A DNA stretch of 64,000 nt from Hexactinellida sp. DTS-2022 (GCA_028753945.1 JAPNXP010000002.1:11408001-11472000); one strand, 5' to 3'; numbered from the stretch's first letter, positions 39,893 through 49,834 are shown. Numbers and translations are program-made. Notes: generated from the sequence alone by a model not told the origin.

Positions 39893-42040
39893 CAGTCATT
39901 GCACACAAAAAATGGTTTTTCTCTATATTCGTCTCTTAAATGAATGTTAATTGAGTTAGTGAAGTTAAAGTGGCACTGTTAGGGCACATTTGATTATAAA
40001 TACATCATATGATCAAAAGAAACAACGGAAACATCCTTAAACCATAAATTTATCAATTTGGGAGTTTTTGACAGTCATTGCACACAAACATTGGTTCTTT
40101 TCTATATTAGGCTCTTAAATGAATGTAAATTGAATTAGTGGAGTTTCAGTGGAACTGTTAGGACAACTTTGACTCTAAATATTTATTATCATCAAAAGAA
40201 ACAAATGGAAACGTCCTTAAAAACTAATTTATCAATTTCTGGTTTTTTGACAGTCAATGCCCACAAAAATTCGTTTTTCCGGGATTAGGCTCTAAAATTA
40301 ATGTTAATTGAGTTGTTGAGTTTCAGAGGCACTGTTAGGACACTTTGATGATAAAAACCTCATATCATCAAAACAAAGTACTGGAAACGTCCTTAAACCA
40401 TAAATTTATCAATTTGGGAGTTTTTGACAATCATTGCACACAAACATTGGTTTTTCTCGATATAAGTCTCGTAAATGAATGTAAATTGAGTTATTGGAGT
40501 TTCTGTGGCACTGTTAGGACACTTTTGAAGATAAATACTTCTTATCATCAAAAGAAACAACTGGAAACGTCCTTAAACTATTTCTTTATCAATTTTGGCG
40601 TTTTTGACAGTCATAGCACACAAAAATTAGTTTTTCTCGATATTAGGCTCTTGAATGAATGTTAATTGAGTTAGGGAGTTTCATTGGCACTGTTAGGACA
40701 TATTTGATGATAAATTCTTCTTATCATCAAACTAAACACATGGAAACGTCCTTAATCCATTAATTTATCTATTGGGAGTTTTTGACAGTCATTGCACACA
40801 AAAATTGAGTTTTTCTCGATATTAGTCTCGTAAATGAATGTTAATTGAGTGAGTGGAGTTTCATTGGCACTATTTGGACATATTTGATTATAGATTATTC
40901 TTATCATCAAACGAAACAACTGGAAACGTCCTTTATCCATTAATTAATCAATTTGGGAGTTTTTGATAGTCATTGCACACAAAAATTGGTTTTTCTTGAT
41001 ATTCGGCTCTTAAATGAATGTAAATTGAGTGAGTGGAGTTTCAGTGGCACTGTTGGGACATCTTTGACTCTAAATACTTATTATCATCAAAAGAAACAAA
41101 TGGTAACGTCCTTAAACAATTAATTTATCTATTTGGGCGTTTTTGACAGTCATTGCACACAAAAATTGGTTTTTCACGATATTAGGCTTTGAATGAATGT
41201 TAATTGAGTTATTGGAGCTTCATTGGCACTGTTAGGACATATTTGAAGATAAATACTTCGTATCATCAAAAGAAACAACTGGAAACGTCCTTAAACCATT
41301 AATTTATCAATTTGGGAGTTTTTGACAGTCATTGCACACAAAAATTGGTCTTTCTCTATATTCGTCTCTTAAATGAATGTTAATTGAGTTAGTGGAGTTT
41401 CAGTGGCACTGTTGGGACATCAATGACTCTAAATACTTATTATCATCAAAAGAAACAAATGTTAACGTCCTTGAAACGCTAATTTATCAATTTCAGAGTT
41501 TTTGACAGTCATTGCACACAAAAAAATTTTATCTCTATATTGGGCTCTTATTGAATGTTAATTGAGTTAGTGTAGTTTCAGTCTCGCTGTTAGGACACAT
41601 TTGATGATAAATACTTCATATCATCAAAAGAAACAACGGAAACATCCGTAAAACACTAATTTATCATTTTCTGAGTTTTTGACAGTCATTGCACACAAAC
41701 ATTGGTTTTTCTCAATCTAAGTCTCTTAAATGAATGTAAATTGAAGGAGTGGAGTTTCAGTGGCACTGTTAGGACACTTTTGATGATAAACACTCCTAAT
41801 CATCAAAAGAAACAATCTGGAAACGTCGTAAAACCTCTGATTTATCTATTTGAGAGTTTTTGACTGTCATTGCACCCAAAAATTTGTTTTTTTGATATTA
41901 GGCTCTTGAATGAATGTTAATTGAGTTAGGGAGTTTCATTGGCACTGTTAGGACATATTTGATGATGAATTCTTCTTATCATCAAACTAAACACCTGGAA
42001 ACGTCCTTAATCCATTAATATATCAATTGGGAGTTTTGAC
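39893..42040 (+). repeat. ~7-kb satellite segmental duplication, copy 2
   Basis: The left part matches 32891-33660 at an offset of about 6992-7002 bp. The right part (from about 40500) matches 35500-37030 at an offset of about 5015 bp. The two offsets differ by about 1977 bp, eleven monomers, so one copy gained or lost the 5-mer HOR units present at 33.7-35.5 kb. Confidence 0.82.
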
Positions 42041-43502
42041 AGTCATTGTACACCAAAATTTGTTTTTCTCGATATTAGGTTCTTGAATGAATGTTAATTG
42101 AGTTATTGGAGTTTCAGTGGCACTGTTAGGACATTTTTGTTGATAAATACTTCATATCAAAAAGAAACAACAAGAAACGTCCTTAATCCATCAATTTATC
42201 TATTTGGTAGTTTTTGACAGTCATTGCACACAAAAATTGGTTGTTCTTGATATTCGGCTCTTAAATGAATGTAAATTGAGTGAGTGGAGTTTCAGTGGCA
42301 CTGTTGGGACATCTTTGACTCTAAATACTTATTATCATCAAAAGAAACTAATGGTAACGTCCTTAAACAATTAATTTATCTATTTGGGCGTTTTTGACAG
42401 TCATTGCACACAAAAATTGGTTTTTCACGATATTAGGCTTTGAATGAATGTTAATTGAGTTATTGGAGCTTCATTGGCACTGTTAGGACATATTTGAAGA
42501 TAAATACTTCGTATCATCAAAAGAAACAACTGGAAACGTCCTTAAACCATTAATTTATCAATTTGGGAGTTTTTGACAGTCATTGCACACAAAAATTGGT
42601 CTTTCTCTATATTCGTCTCTTAAATGAATGTTAATTGAGTTAGTGGAGTTTCAGTGGCACTGTTGGGACATCAATGACTCTAAATACTTATTATCATCAA
42701 AAGAAACAAATGTTAACGTCCTTGAAACGCTAATTTATCAATTTCCGAGTTTTTGACAGTCATTGCACACAAAAAATTTTTATCTCTATATTGGGCTCTT
42801 ATTGAATGTTAATTGAGTTAGTGTAGTTTCAGTCTCGCTGTTAGGACACATTTGATGATAAATACTTCATATCATCAAAAGAAACAACGGAAACATCCGT
42901 AAAACACTAATTTATCATTTTCTGAGTTTTTGACAGTCATTGCACACAAACATTGGTTTTTCTCAATCTAAGTCTCTTAAATGAATGTAAATTGAAGGAG
43001 TGGAGTTTCAGTGGCACTGTTAGGACACTTTTGATGATAAACACTCCTAATCATCAAAAGAAACAATCTGGAAACGTCGTAAAACCTCTGATTTATCTAT
43101 TTGAGAGTTTTTGACAGTCATTGCACCCAAAAATTTGTTTTTTTGATATTAGGCTCTTGAATGAATGTTAATTGAGTTAGGGAGTTTCATTGGCACTGTT
43201 AGGACATATTTGATGATGAATTCTTCTTATCATCAAACTAAACACCTGGAAACGTCCTTAATCCATTACTATATCAATTGGGAGTTTTGACAGTCATTGT
43301 ACACCAAAATTTGTTTTTCTCGATATTAGGTTCTTGAATGAATGTTAATTGAGTTATTGGAGTTTCAGTGGCACTGTTAGGACATTTTTGTTGATAAATA
43401 CTTCATATCAAAAAGAAACAACAAGAAACGTCCTTAATCCATTAATTTATCTATTTGGTAGTTTTTGACAGTCATTGCACACAAAAATTGGTTGTTCTTG
43501 AT
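41001..43502 (+). repeat. 7-monomer HOR of a second kind, 1251 bp, two copies
   Basis: 'attcggctcttaaatg' at 41001 and 42252, and 'gttgggacatcaatg' at 41411 and 42662, give exact spacings of 1251 bp. The seven monomers differ from those of the 1255-bp HOR, so the similar length is coincidental. The right end switches to 'ttaattcagttattgg' at about 43503. Confidence 0.86.
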
Positions 43503-43975
43503 ATTAGGCTCTTGAATGAATGTTAATTCAGTTATTGGAGTTTCATTGGCACTGTTAGGACATATTTGATGATAAATTCTTCTTATCATCAAAAGAAACA
43601 AATAGAAACGTCCTTAAAACACTAATTTATCATTTTCTGAGTTTTAGAAAGTCATTGTACACAAAAATTGGTTTTTCTCGATATTAGGCAATTAAATGAA
43701 TGTAAATTGAGTTATGGAGTTTCAGTGGCACTATTATGACACCTTTGACACTAAATACTTATTATCATCAAAAGAAACAATTCGAAAAATCCTCAAACCA
43801 TTAATTTATCAATTTGGGAGAATTTTACAGTCATTGCACAGAAAAATTGGTTCTTTTCGATATTAGTCTCTTAAATGAATGTAAATTAAGTGAATTGAGT
43901 TTCATTGGCACTGTTCGGACATCTATGATGATAAAGACTTCTTATCATCAAAAGAAACAAATGGAAACGTCCTTA

Positions 43976-44850
43976 AAACACTAATTTATCATTCCGGGAG
44001 TTTTTGACAGTCATTGCACACAAAAATTGGTTTTTCTCGATATTAGGCTATTAAATGAATGTTAATTGAGTTAGAAGAGTTTCAGTATTACTGTTAGGAG
44101 ACTTTTGATGATAAACACTTCTTATCATCAAAAGAAACAAATGGAAACGTCTTTAAAATACAAATTTATCAATTTCTGAGTTTTGAAGTCATTGCACACA
44201 AAGATTCGTTTTTCTCCATATTAGGCTCTTAAATGAATGATAATTAAGTGAGTGGAGTTTCAGTTTCACAGTTAGGACACTTTTTACGGTAAATACTTCT
44301 TATCATCAAAAGAAACAAATGGAAACGTCCATAAAACACTAATTTATCATTGCGGGAGTTTTTGACAGTCATTGCACACAAAAATTGGTTTTTCTCGATA
44401 TTAGGCTATTAAATGAATGTTAATTGAGTTAGAAGAGTTTCAGTATTACTGTTAGGAGACTTTTGATGATAAACACTTCTTATCATCAAAAGAAACAAAT
44501 GGAAACGTCTTTAAAATACAAATTTATCAATTTCTGAGTTTTGAAGTCATTGCACACAAAGATTCGTTTTTCTCCATATTAGGCTCTTAAATGAATGATA
44601 ATTAAGTGAGTGGAGTTTCAGTTTCACTGTTAGGACACTTTTTACGGTAAATACTTCTTATCATCAAAAGAAACAAATGGAAACGTCCATAAAACACTAA
44701 TTTATCTTTCCGGGAGTTTTTGACAATCATTGCACACAAAAATTGGTTTTTCTCGATATTAGGCTATTAAATGAATGTTAATTGAGTTAGAAGAGTTTCA
44801 GTATTACTGTTAGGAGACTTTTGATGATAAACACTTCTTATCATCAAAAG
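43976..44850 (+). repeat. 2-monomer HOR, 358 bp, about 2.5 copies
   Basis: The motif 'cgggag' at 43995, 44353 and 44711, and the accompanying 'cagtattactgttaggag', step by exactly 358 bp. Dimers alternate a 'gttagaagagtttcag' monomer and a 'cacactttttacgg'-type monomer. Confidence 0.88.
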
Positions 44851-46275
44851 AAACAACTGGAAACGTCCTTAAACAATTAATTTATCATTTTGGGAGTTTT
44901 TGACAGTCATTGCAAACAAAATTTATTTTTCTCGATTTTAGGCTCTTAAATGAATTATAATTGAGTGAGTGGAGTTTCAGTGGCACTGTTAGGACACATT
45001 TAACGATAAATACCTAATATCATCAAAAATAACAACTGGAACGTCCTTAAAACATTAATTTCTCAATTTGGGTGATTTAGACAATCATTGCACGCAAAAA
45101 TTGGTTTTTCTCGTTATAAAGATCTTAAATGAATGTAAATTGAGTGAGCGGACGTTCAGTGGCACTGTTGGGACACCTTAGACAATTAATACTTCTTATC
45201 ATCAAAAGAAAAAAACGGAAACGTCTATAAATCCCTTAATTTATCAATTTTGCAGTTTTTGACTGTCATTGCACACCAAAATTGGTTTTTCACGATATTA
45301 GGCTCTTAAATAAATGTAAAATGAGTGAGTGGACTTTCAGTGGTACTGTTAGGACACCTTTGACGGTAAATACTTCTTATCATCAAAAGAAACAACTGGA
45401 AACGTTCCTAAACCATTAATATTTCAATTTGGGAGTTTTTGACAGTCATTGCAAACTAAGATTAGTTTTTCTCGATATTAGGCTTTTAAATGAATGTTAA
45501 TTGAGTCAGTGGTGTCTCAGTTGCACTGTTAGGACATTTTTGAAGATAAATAATTCGTATCATCAAAAGAAACAACTTGAACGCCCTTAAACCATTAATT
45601 TATCTATTTGGGTGAATTTGACAATCATTGCTCACAAAAATTGCTTTTTCTCGATCTAAGGCTCTTAAATGAAAGTAAATTTAGTGAGCCGACGTTCAGT
45701 GGCACTGTTGGGATACCTTTGACTATTAATACTTCTTATCATCACAAGAGAAAACTGGAAACGTCCATAAATCTCCTGGATTTATCAATTTGCAAGTTTT
45801 AGACAGTCATTGAACTACAGATTGGTTTTTCTCGATATTATGCTCTTAAATGAGTGTAAATTGAGTGAGTGGATTTTCACTGGCACTGTTAGGACACTCT
45901 TAACGATAAATACTTCTTATCATCGTAAGAAACAGCTGGAAACGTCCTTAAATCATTAATATTTCAATTTGCGAGTTTTTGACAGTCATTGCACATAAAA
46001 ATTGTTTTTTCTCGATATTAGGCTCTTAAATGAGTGTATGTTGAGTGAGTGGATTTTCAGTGGCAATGTAAGGACACTTTTAACGATAAATACTTCTTAT
46101 CATCAAAATAAACTGCTGGAAACGTCCTCAAACCATTAATATTTCAATTTGCGACTCTTTGACAGACATTGCAAACAAAAATAGGTTTTCCTCGATATTA
46201 GGCTCTTAAATGAATGTAAATTGAGTGAGTGGATTTCAGTGGAATACTTAGGACACGTTTGACGATAAAAACTTC
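44851..46275 (+). repeat. Diverged satellite monomers next to the inversion
   Basis: About eight monomers in + orientation with no HOR periodicity that I can see and many private substitutions (for example 'tgcgactctttgacagac', 'catcgtaagaaacagc'). Loss of homogeneity towards the edge of an array is expected of satellite margins. No gene is visible. Confidence 0.85.
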
Positions 46276-46306
46276 TTAAATAAGTATTTATCTTCAAAGG
46301 TGTCCT
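46250..46306. repeat. Satellite inversion junction: 25-bp inverted repeat with a 7-nt centre
   Basis: Left arm 46250-46274 and right arm 46282-46306 are reverse complements with three mismatches, separated by cttaaat. On the left the dyad's left arm, spacer and first three bases of its right arm are present; on the right only the last two bases of a left arm, a spacer and a full right arm. All sequence before this point reads in + satellite orientation and all after it in - orientation. Homology of the arms continues outward for whole monomers. Confidence 0.92.
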
Positions 46307-47356
46307 AACAGTGCCACTGAACGTCGCTCACTCAATTTACACTCATTTAAGAGGCTAGTATCGAGAAAAACCAATTTTTGTGTGCAAATGACTGTGAAAA
46401 ACTCCCATATTGATATATTAATGGTTTAAGGACGTTTCCAGTTGTAAAAAACTGATGTTAAGAAGTCTTTATCTTAAAGTGTCCTAACAGTGCCACTGAA
46501 ACTCTACCTTCTTAATCTGCATTCACATAAGAGCCTAATTTCGTGAAAAACAAATTTTCGTGTTCAATGATTGTCAAAATCACCCAAATTGATAAATTAA
46601 TGGTTTGAGGACGTTTAAAGTTTTTTCTTTTGATGATAATAAGTAATTATCGTCTAATGTGTCCGAAGAGTGCCACTGAAACTACTCTCACTCAACTTAC
46701 ATTCATTTAATAGACTTATATTGAGAAAAACCTATTTTGTGTGCAATGACTAAAACTGCCAAATTGATAAATTGATGGTTTAAGGACGTTTCCAGTTGTT
46801 TCTTTTGATGATAAGATGTATTTATCATCAAAAGTGTCCTAACAGTGCCACTGAAAGGCCACTCACTCAATTTACATTCATTTAAGATCCTTATATCGAG
46901 AAAAACCAATTTTTGTGTGCAATAATTGTCAAAAACACTCAAATTGTTAAATTAATGGTTTAAGGACGTTTCCAGTTGTTTCTTTTGATGATAATAAGTA
47001 TTTATCGTCAGAGGTGTCCTAATAGTGCCACCGAAACTCAAATCACTCAATTTACATTCATTTAAGAGCCTAATATCGTGAAAAACCAATTTTGGTGAGC
47101 AATGACTGTCAAAAACTCCAAAATTGATAAATTAATGATTTAAGGACGTTTAGAGTTGTTTCTTTTGATGATAAGATTTATTTACACTCAAAAGAGTCCT
47201 AATAAGTTCCACTGAAATTCCACTCACTAAATTTACACTCATTTAAGAGCCTAATATCGAGAAAAACAATTTTTGTGTACCATGATTGTCAAAATAACCC
47301 AAATTGATAAATAATGGTTTAAGGACGTTTCCAGTTGTTTCTATTGATGATAAGTT
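46281..47356 (-). repeat. Right satellite arm, part 1 (inverted orientation)
   Basis: About six monomers reading as the reverse complement of the left arm ('tgtcctaacagtgccactga', 'cgagaaaaaccaatttttg', 'aaggacgtttccagttg'). They are diverged from one another, with no HOR visible. A perfect dyad copy lies at 46802-46834. The run is interrupted by the retrotransposon and resumes at 52083. No gene is visible. Confidence 0.95.
46802..46834. repeat. Satellite dyad element, representative perfect copy (right arm)
   Basis: cttttgatgataa (46802-46814), spacer gatgtat, ttatcatcaaaag (46822-46834). Because the element is self-complementary it reads the same in both array orientations. Many right-arm copies are imperfect, with the right arm as ttatcgtcaaagg. 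Confidence 0.94.
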
Positions 47357-47360
47357 GTGT
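47357..47360. repeat. Target-site duplication GTGT (5' side)
   Basis: GTGT precedes the 5' LTR and is repeated at 52079-52082 after the 3' LTR. Joining the flanks outside the element recreates an ordinary monomer (ttgatgataagtt-GTGT-ttatagtc), close to the uninterrupted one near 52610. GTGT is the end of the dyad's 7-nt spacer. A 5-bp reading (GTGTT) is possible if the LTR starts one base later. Confidence 0.85.
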
Positions 47361-47446
47361 TGTCATGTCGTAAACTAGGTACACCGTTATAACAACTGCT
47401 TGGGTGGGCACTTACTAGAATAGTCATAGTAGAGATTCGCATTTAG

Positions 47447-47453
47447 TATATAG
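47447..47453 (+). promoter_or_regulatory. TATA box of the 5' LTR (TATATAG)
   Basis: TATATAG begins 30 bp upstream of A47477, which lies in TTAGTT, close to the arthropod-type initiator TCAGTT. The same motif recurs in the 3' LTR. Box and initiator together predict transcription from A47477. Confidence 0.65.
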
Positions 47454-47476
47454 TAATAGTATCCTAGCATTTACTT

Positions 47477-47490
47477 AGTTTTTGTATCTT
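47477..47490 (+). promoter_or_regulatory. Predicted transcript 5' end and self-primer segment in the LTR
   Basis: AGTTTTTGTATCTT is perfectly complementary to 47545-47558. The complementarity stops exactly at A47477, the predicted +1, so the first 14 nt of the RNA could fold back onto the primer-binding position. In Tf1 of fission yeast the first 11 nt of the mRNA serve as primer after cleavage; here the same role is inferred from geometry alone. Confidence 0.7.
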
Positions 47491-47544
47491 GCTACTTAGT
47501 CAATTATATTATAACGTTTGTTAGTATTACCTACTACTTTACAT

Positions 47545-47558
47545 AAGATACAAAAACT
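47545..47558 (+). other. Candidate self-priming primer-binding site
   Basis: AAGATACAAAAACT starts one nucleotide after the 5' LTR, where a primer-binding site must be. It does not begin TGG, as sites for most tRNA 3' ends do, and I recognise no tRNA match. It pairs over 14 nt with LTR positions 47477-47490. Extension of such a primer would run straight into U5. Confidence 0.72.
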
Positions 47559-47567
47559 CTTCTTTGG

Positions 47568-49736
47568 ATGGCATCCGTCTTCGGTAACTTGAATATACCT
47601 CTCCTTCTCAAGGACCAAACAATTACCGAGTGGGAACATTTCTTCAGAGCTTCCGTAGCCTCTCTATTGACTCAGGAAGGAGGGGAGAAGTTTGCGATTA
47701 GTATTTTACCTGCATACGTTTGTAGAAGACCCGCAGAACGTGAAGTTGTACGTGAAGTAGTTAAAGAAGCGAAGGTACTTGACGAATCTTTTGAAACACT
47801 CCGAACATTGGACCCTCCAATTGATCGGACGCACGCTATGGTATCACTCTGCCGCCAAGACTGGGAACCAGGCGTATTGGTTGACGATTACTTCTATCAA
47901 CTAAAAGTGGATGGCGATCACGCATATGCTCCTTTGAGCATGGTGTGTACTCTCCTAGTTGCTCAGTTGCCTACTCCAGTTCAAGGATCTTTGAAGGATT
48001 GGCTGGCAACAAGGGAAGAAATTGATTCAAAACAAGCCCGCGCGTTTATTGAATATGTGCGACATACTCTTACCGAAAAAGGAATTGCTTTGGACAAGGG
48101 TAATCGAGACTTTTCACGAGTATGTCAAGTACATGACGAAGGGCCAGTGGATGGAGTGAATGAAAAAAGGCTCGCAAGTTTGCCAAGTGAGGTACATGAA
48201 GATCACAGAGACATCGGGAAAACTATCGGGCAAGGTACAAACCCTCCCAATGAACGTGTAAATACAGTCCGATATCAAGGTGGAAGAAAATGGAATAGAC
48301 GATATCCACGAGGAACTACGAACTCCGGGGCCTGGACAAACCGTAACCCTGGCTGTTTCATATGTGGGACTGAAGGACATTTTGCTCGAGGTTGCCCCGA
48401 CCAATTTTGTCAGCATTGTGGCAAAAGAGGCCACGACCGCCGTGACTGCAAGTCTAGAAATAAAGTTAATTTGGTTAACTTGAAAGAACAGTCCCAGGAA
48501 GTTAGTGAGTCAGCAGTAGTGGTTCGAATTAAATTGAATAATTCTCCTTTCGTTGCGATGCTTGATTCAGGTGCACAGCCTAGTATCGTGGATAAAGGAA
48601 CACTGTCATCTCTTGGGGTGAACTTTGCTGCTTGTCCGAGTCGCATTCATGGTGTGGGGGCAACTCCTGTTGGGACTTTGGGAAAAGCTCGATTAGTGGT
48701 TGATATTGGCCAGAAGAATACAATTACCCACGAATTCCTGATTCTGGATTCATATGAATCGACCATAATTTTGGGGAGAGATTTTTTATCGCAATTCAAT
48801 TCAACAGAATTTGATTGGGCAAATTACAGGATTCGTCTAGGTCACATTTGGCTTCCCACGGAGGCTTCATTGCATGGAGGGGAACTTTTATCACGCGCGA
48901 AAGTTGTTAACAGTGTTGGTATCGAAGAGCCTTGTGAGTCGCCTGGTCAGGCTTGGGACATTAACACAGAATTGGATCCCACACAACACCAATCTATTCT
49001 CAGATTATTGATGGAGTACTCGGATGTATTTGCAGTGAACCCCAAAAGCCCTATGACTACACATATGACTGAGCATATTATCGAAACAGGAAGGTCAAGA
49101 CCTGTCAAAGCTAAGTATAATAGAGTAGATCCATGGACTGAGCAGGAGATTGAAAGGCAATTGGATCAGATGCTAACGAATGGTATAATTCAGAAATCAA
49201 ATTCTCCCTGGGCGAGTAGAGTTATCTTAGTGCAGAAAAAGGACGGTGCAAAACGTTTCGTTGTTGATTTTAGGGCGCTCAATGATTGCACAAAGAAAGA
49301 TTCCTACCCTTTGCCAGATATACGTGACATCCTAGACAGACTAGGAAGTAGTCAATTTTACTCTACATTGGATGGTGCCAGTGCATATTGGAGTATACCG
49401 ATCAACAGAAATGACATAGAAAAAACTGCATTTGTCACTCCCAGAGGTCAATACGAGTTTCTGGTAATGCCTTTTGGCTTATGTAATGCACCATCGACTT
49501 TTCAGCGCTTGATAGACCAAGCTTTAAAGCAAGTTCCCTGCTCATTACCGTATATAGACGACACACTGACTCAATCTCGTACTTTCAGTGATCATCTTCG
49601 AGATCTGCAGTTAACCCTTGACTGTTACAGAAAAGCGAACCTGCAACTGAGACGTGATAAATGTCACTTTGGTTATAGAAGAATCGAATTCCTTGGTCAT
49701 CTTTTGAGCGGAGACGGAATCCGGCCATTACCTTAA
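47568..49736 (+). CDS. Retrotransposon Gag-protease-reverse transcriptase polyprotein (5' part of pol)
   Basis: 722 residues in one frame, starting at an ATG 25 nt after the LTR. Gag occupies about 1-300 and ends in two CX2CX4HX4C zinc knuckles (263-276 CFICGTEGHFARGC; 281-294 CQHCGKRGHDRRDC) after a basic Arg/Gly-rich stretch (235-258); these bind genomic RNA. A retropepsin-type protease follows, with active-site DSGA at 333-336 and ILGRDFL at 401-407. Reverse transcriptase motifs are in order: FVVDFRALN (564-572), STLDGASAYWSIPI (599-612), MPFGLCNAPSTFQ (634-646) and the catalytic YIDD (662-665). Gag and pol are fused without a frameshift, as in several self-primed elements. The frame stops at TAA 49734-49736, straight after the conserved GDGIRPLP at the RT end, where related polyproteins continue. 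The product would thus lack RNase H and integrase. Confidence 0.95.
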   Translation: MASVFGNLNIPLLLKDQTITEWEHFFRASVASLLTQEGGEKFAISILPAYVCRRPAEREVVREVVKEAKVLDESFETLRTLDPPIDRTHAMVSLCRQDWEPGVLVDDYFYQLKVDGDHAYAPLSMVCTLLVAQLPTPVQGSLKDWLATREEIDSKQARAFIEYVRHTLTEKGIALDKGNRDFSRVCQVHDEGPVDGVNEKRLASLPSEVHEDHRDIGKTIGQGTNPPNERVNTVRYQGGRKWNRRYPRGTTNSGAWTNRNPGCFICGTEGHFARGCPDQFCQHCGKRGHDRRDCKSRNKVNLVNLKEQSQEVSESAVVVRIKLNNSPFVAMLDSGAQPSIVDKGTLSSLGVNFAACPSRIHGVGATPVGTLGKARLVVDIGQKNTITHEFLILDSYESTIILGRDFLSQFNSTEFDWANYRIRLGHIWLPTEASLHGGELLSRAKVVNSVGIEEPCESPGQAWDINTELDPTQHQSILRLLMEYSDVFAVNPKSPMTTHMTEHIIETGRSRPVKAKYNRVDPWTEQEIERQLDQMLTNGIIQKSNSPWASRVILVQKKDGAKRFVVDFRALNDCTKKDSYPLPDIRDILDRLGSSQFYSTLDGASAYWSIPINRNDIEKTAFVTPRGQYEFLVMPFGLCNAPSTFQRLIDQALKQVPCSLPYIDDTLTQSRTFSDHLRDLQLTLDCYRKANLQLRRDKCHFGYRRIEFLGHLLSGDGIRPLP

Positions 49737-49739
49737 ATT
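49658..49739 (+). other. Frame break in pol between RT and RNase H
   Basis: The upstream frame stops at 49734-49736 while the downstream frame is open from 49658, an overlap of 79 nt. RT-type residues are conserved in the upstream frame right up to the stop, and pol residues resume in the other frame immediately after it. The break is therefore confined to a few bases around 49733-49739. The overlap shows no X-XXY-YYZ slippery site in the correct register. This looks like a one-base loss, or a sequencing error. Confidence 0.75.
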
Positions 49740-49834
49740 GTAGGAAAATTGAACAACAAGCCCGCCCTACTGATGTTAAACGCCTGCGATCTTTCTTAGG
49801 GTTAGTCAACTATTATAGAGATTTCCTTCCCAAT

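Larger units (their letters stand above)
1..46280 (+). repeat. Left satellite arm, ~179-bp monomer, head-to-tail
   Basis: Continuous tandem array of a 179-180-bp AT-rich monomer, about 258 copies by length. Conserved blocks in order are: the dyad cttttgatgataa [7 nt] ttatcatcaaaag, then gaaacaactggaaacgtcc, attaatttatcaatttggg, tttttgacagtcattgcac, an A-tract/T-tract pair (aaaaattggttttt), ctcgatattaggctcttaa, atgaatgttaattgag, and gtttcagtggcactgttag. No gene, RNA gene or unique spacer is visible anywhere in it. Monomers differ at diagnostic sites, which makes the higher-order blocks listed below recognisable. The length near one nucleosome repeat, AT-richness and HOR organisation are typical of centromeric satellites; centromere identity itself is inference. 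Confidence 0.97.
47361..47543 (+). repeat. 5' LTR, 183 bp
   Basis: Begins TGTCATGTCG and ends CTACTTTACA (TG...CA). It differs from the 3' LTR at positions 2 (G/A), 9 (C/A), 58 (G/C) and 70 (T/C). It holds a TATATAG box and the self-complementary segment described below. If transcription starts at 47477, U3 is about 116 bp and R-U5 about 67 bp. No AATAAA signal is visible. Confidence 0.93.

Noticed and set aside
1..46280. CRISPR-like array of regularly spaced repeats
   Set aside because: The whole 179-bp unit repeats with no unique spacers, and the window is eukaryotic in character with no cas genes.
47545..47570. tRNA primer-binding site after the 5' LTR
   Set aside because: There is no TGG start and no familiar Lys, Ser, Arg, Leu or initiator-Met complement; the self-complementary explanation fits better. 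A full host tRNA search was not possible.
48114..48434. Antisense and alternative-frame open frames inside gag and pol (48114-48434, 48280-48483, 48410-48646, 49585-49809, 49953-50216, 51687-51977)
   Set aside because: They overlap a strongly conserved coding frame and show no recognisable protein features.
49658..49736. Programmed -1 frameshift joining the two pol frames
   Set aside because: No slippery heptamer in the right register, and conserved RT residues run to the stop. A one-base indel or sequencing error is simpler.
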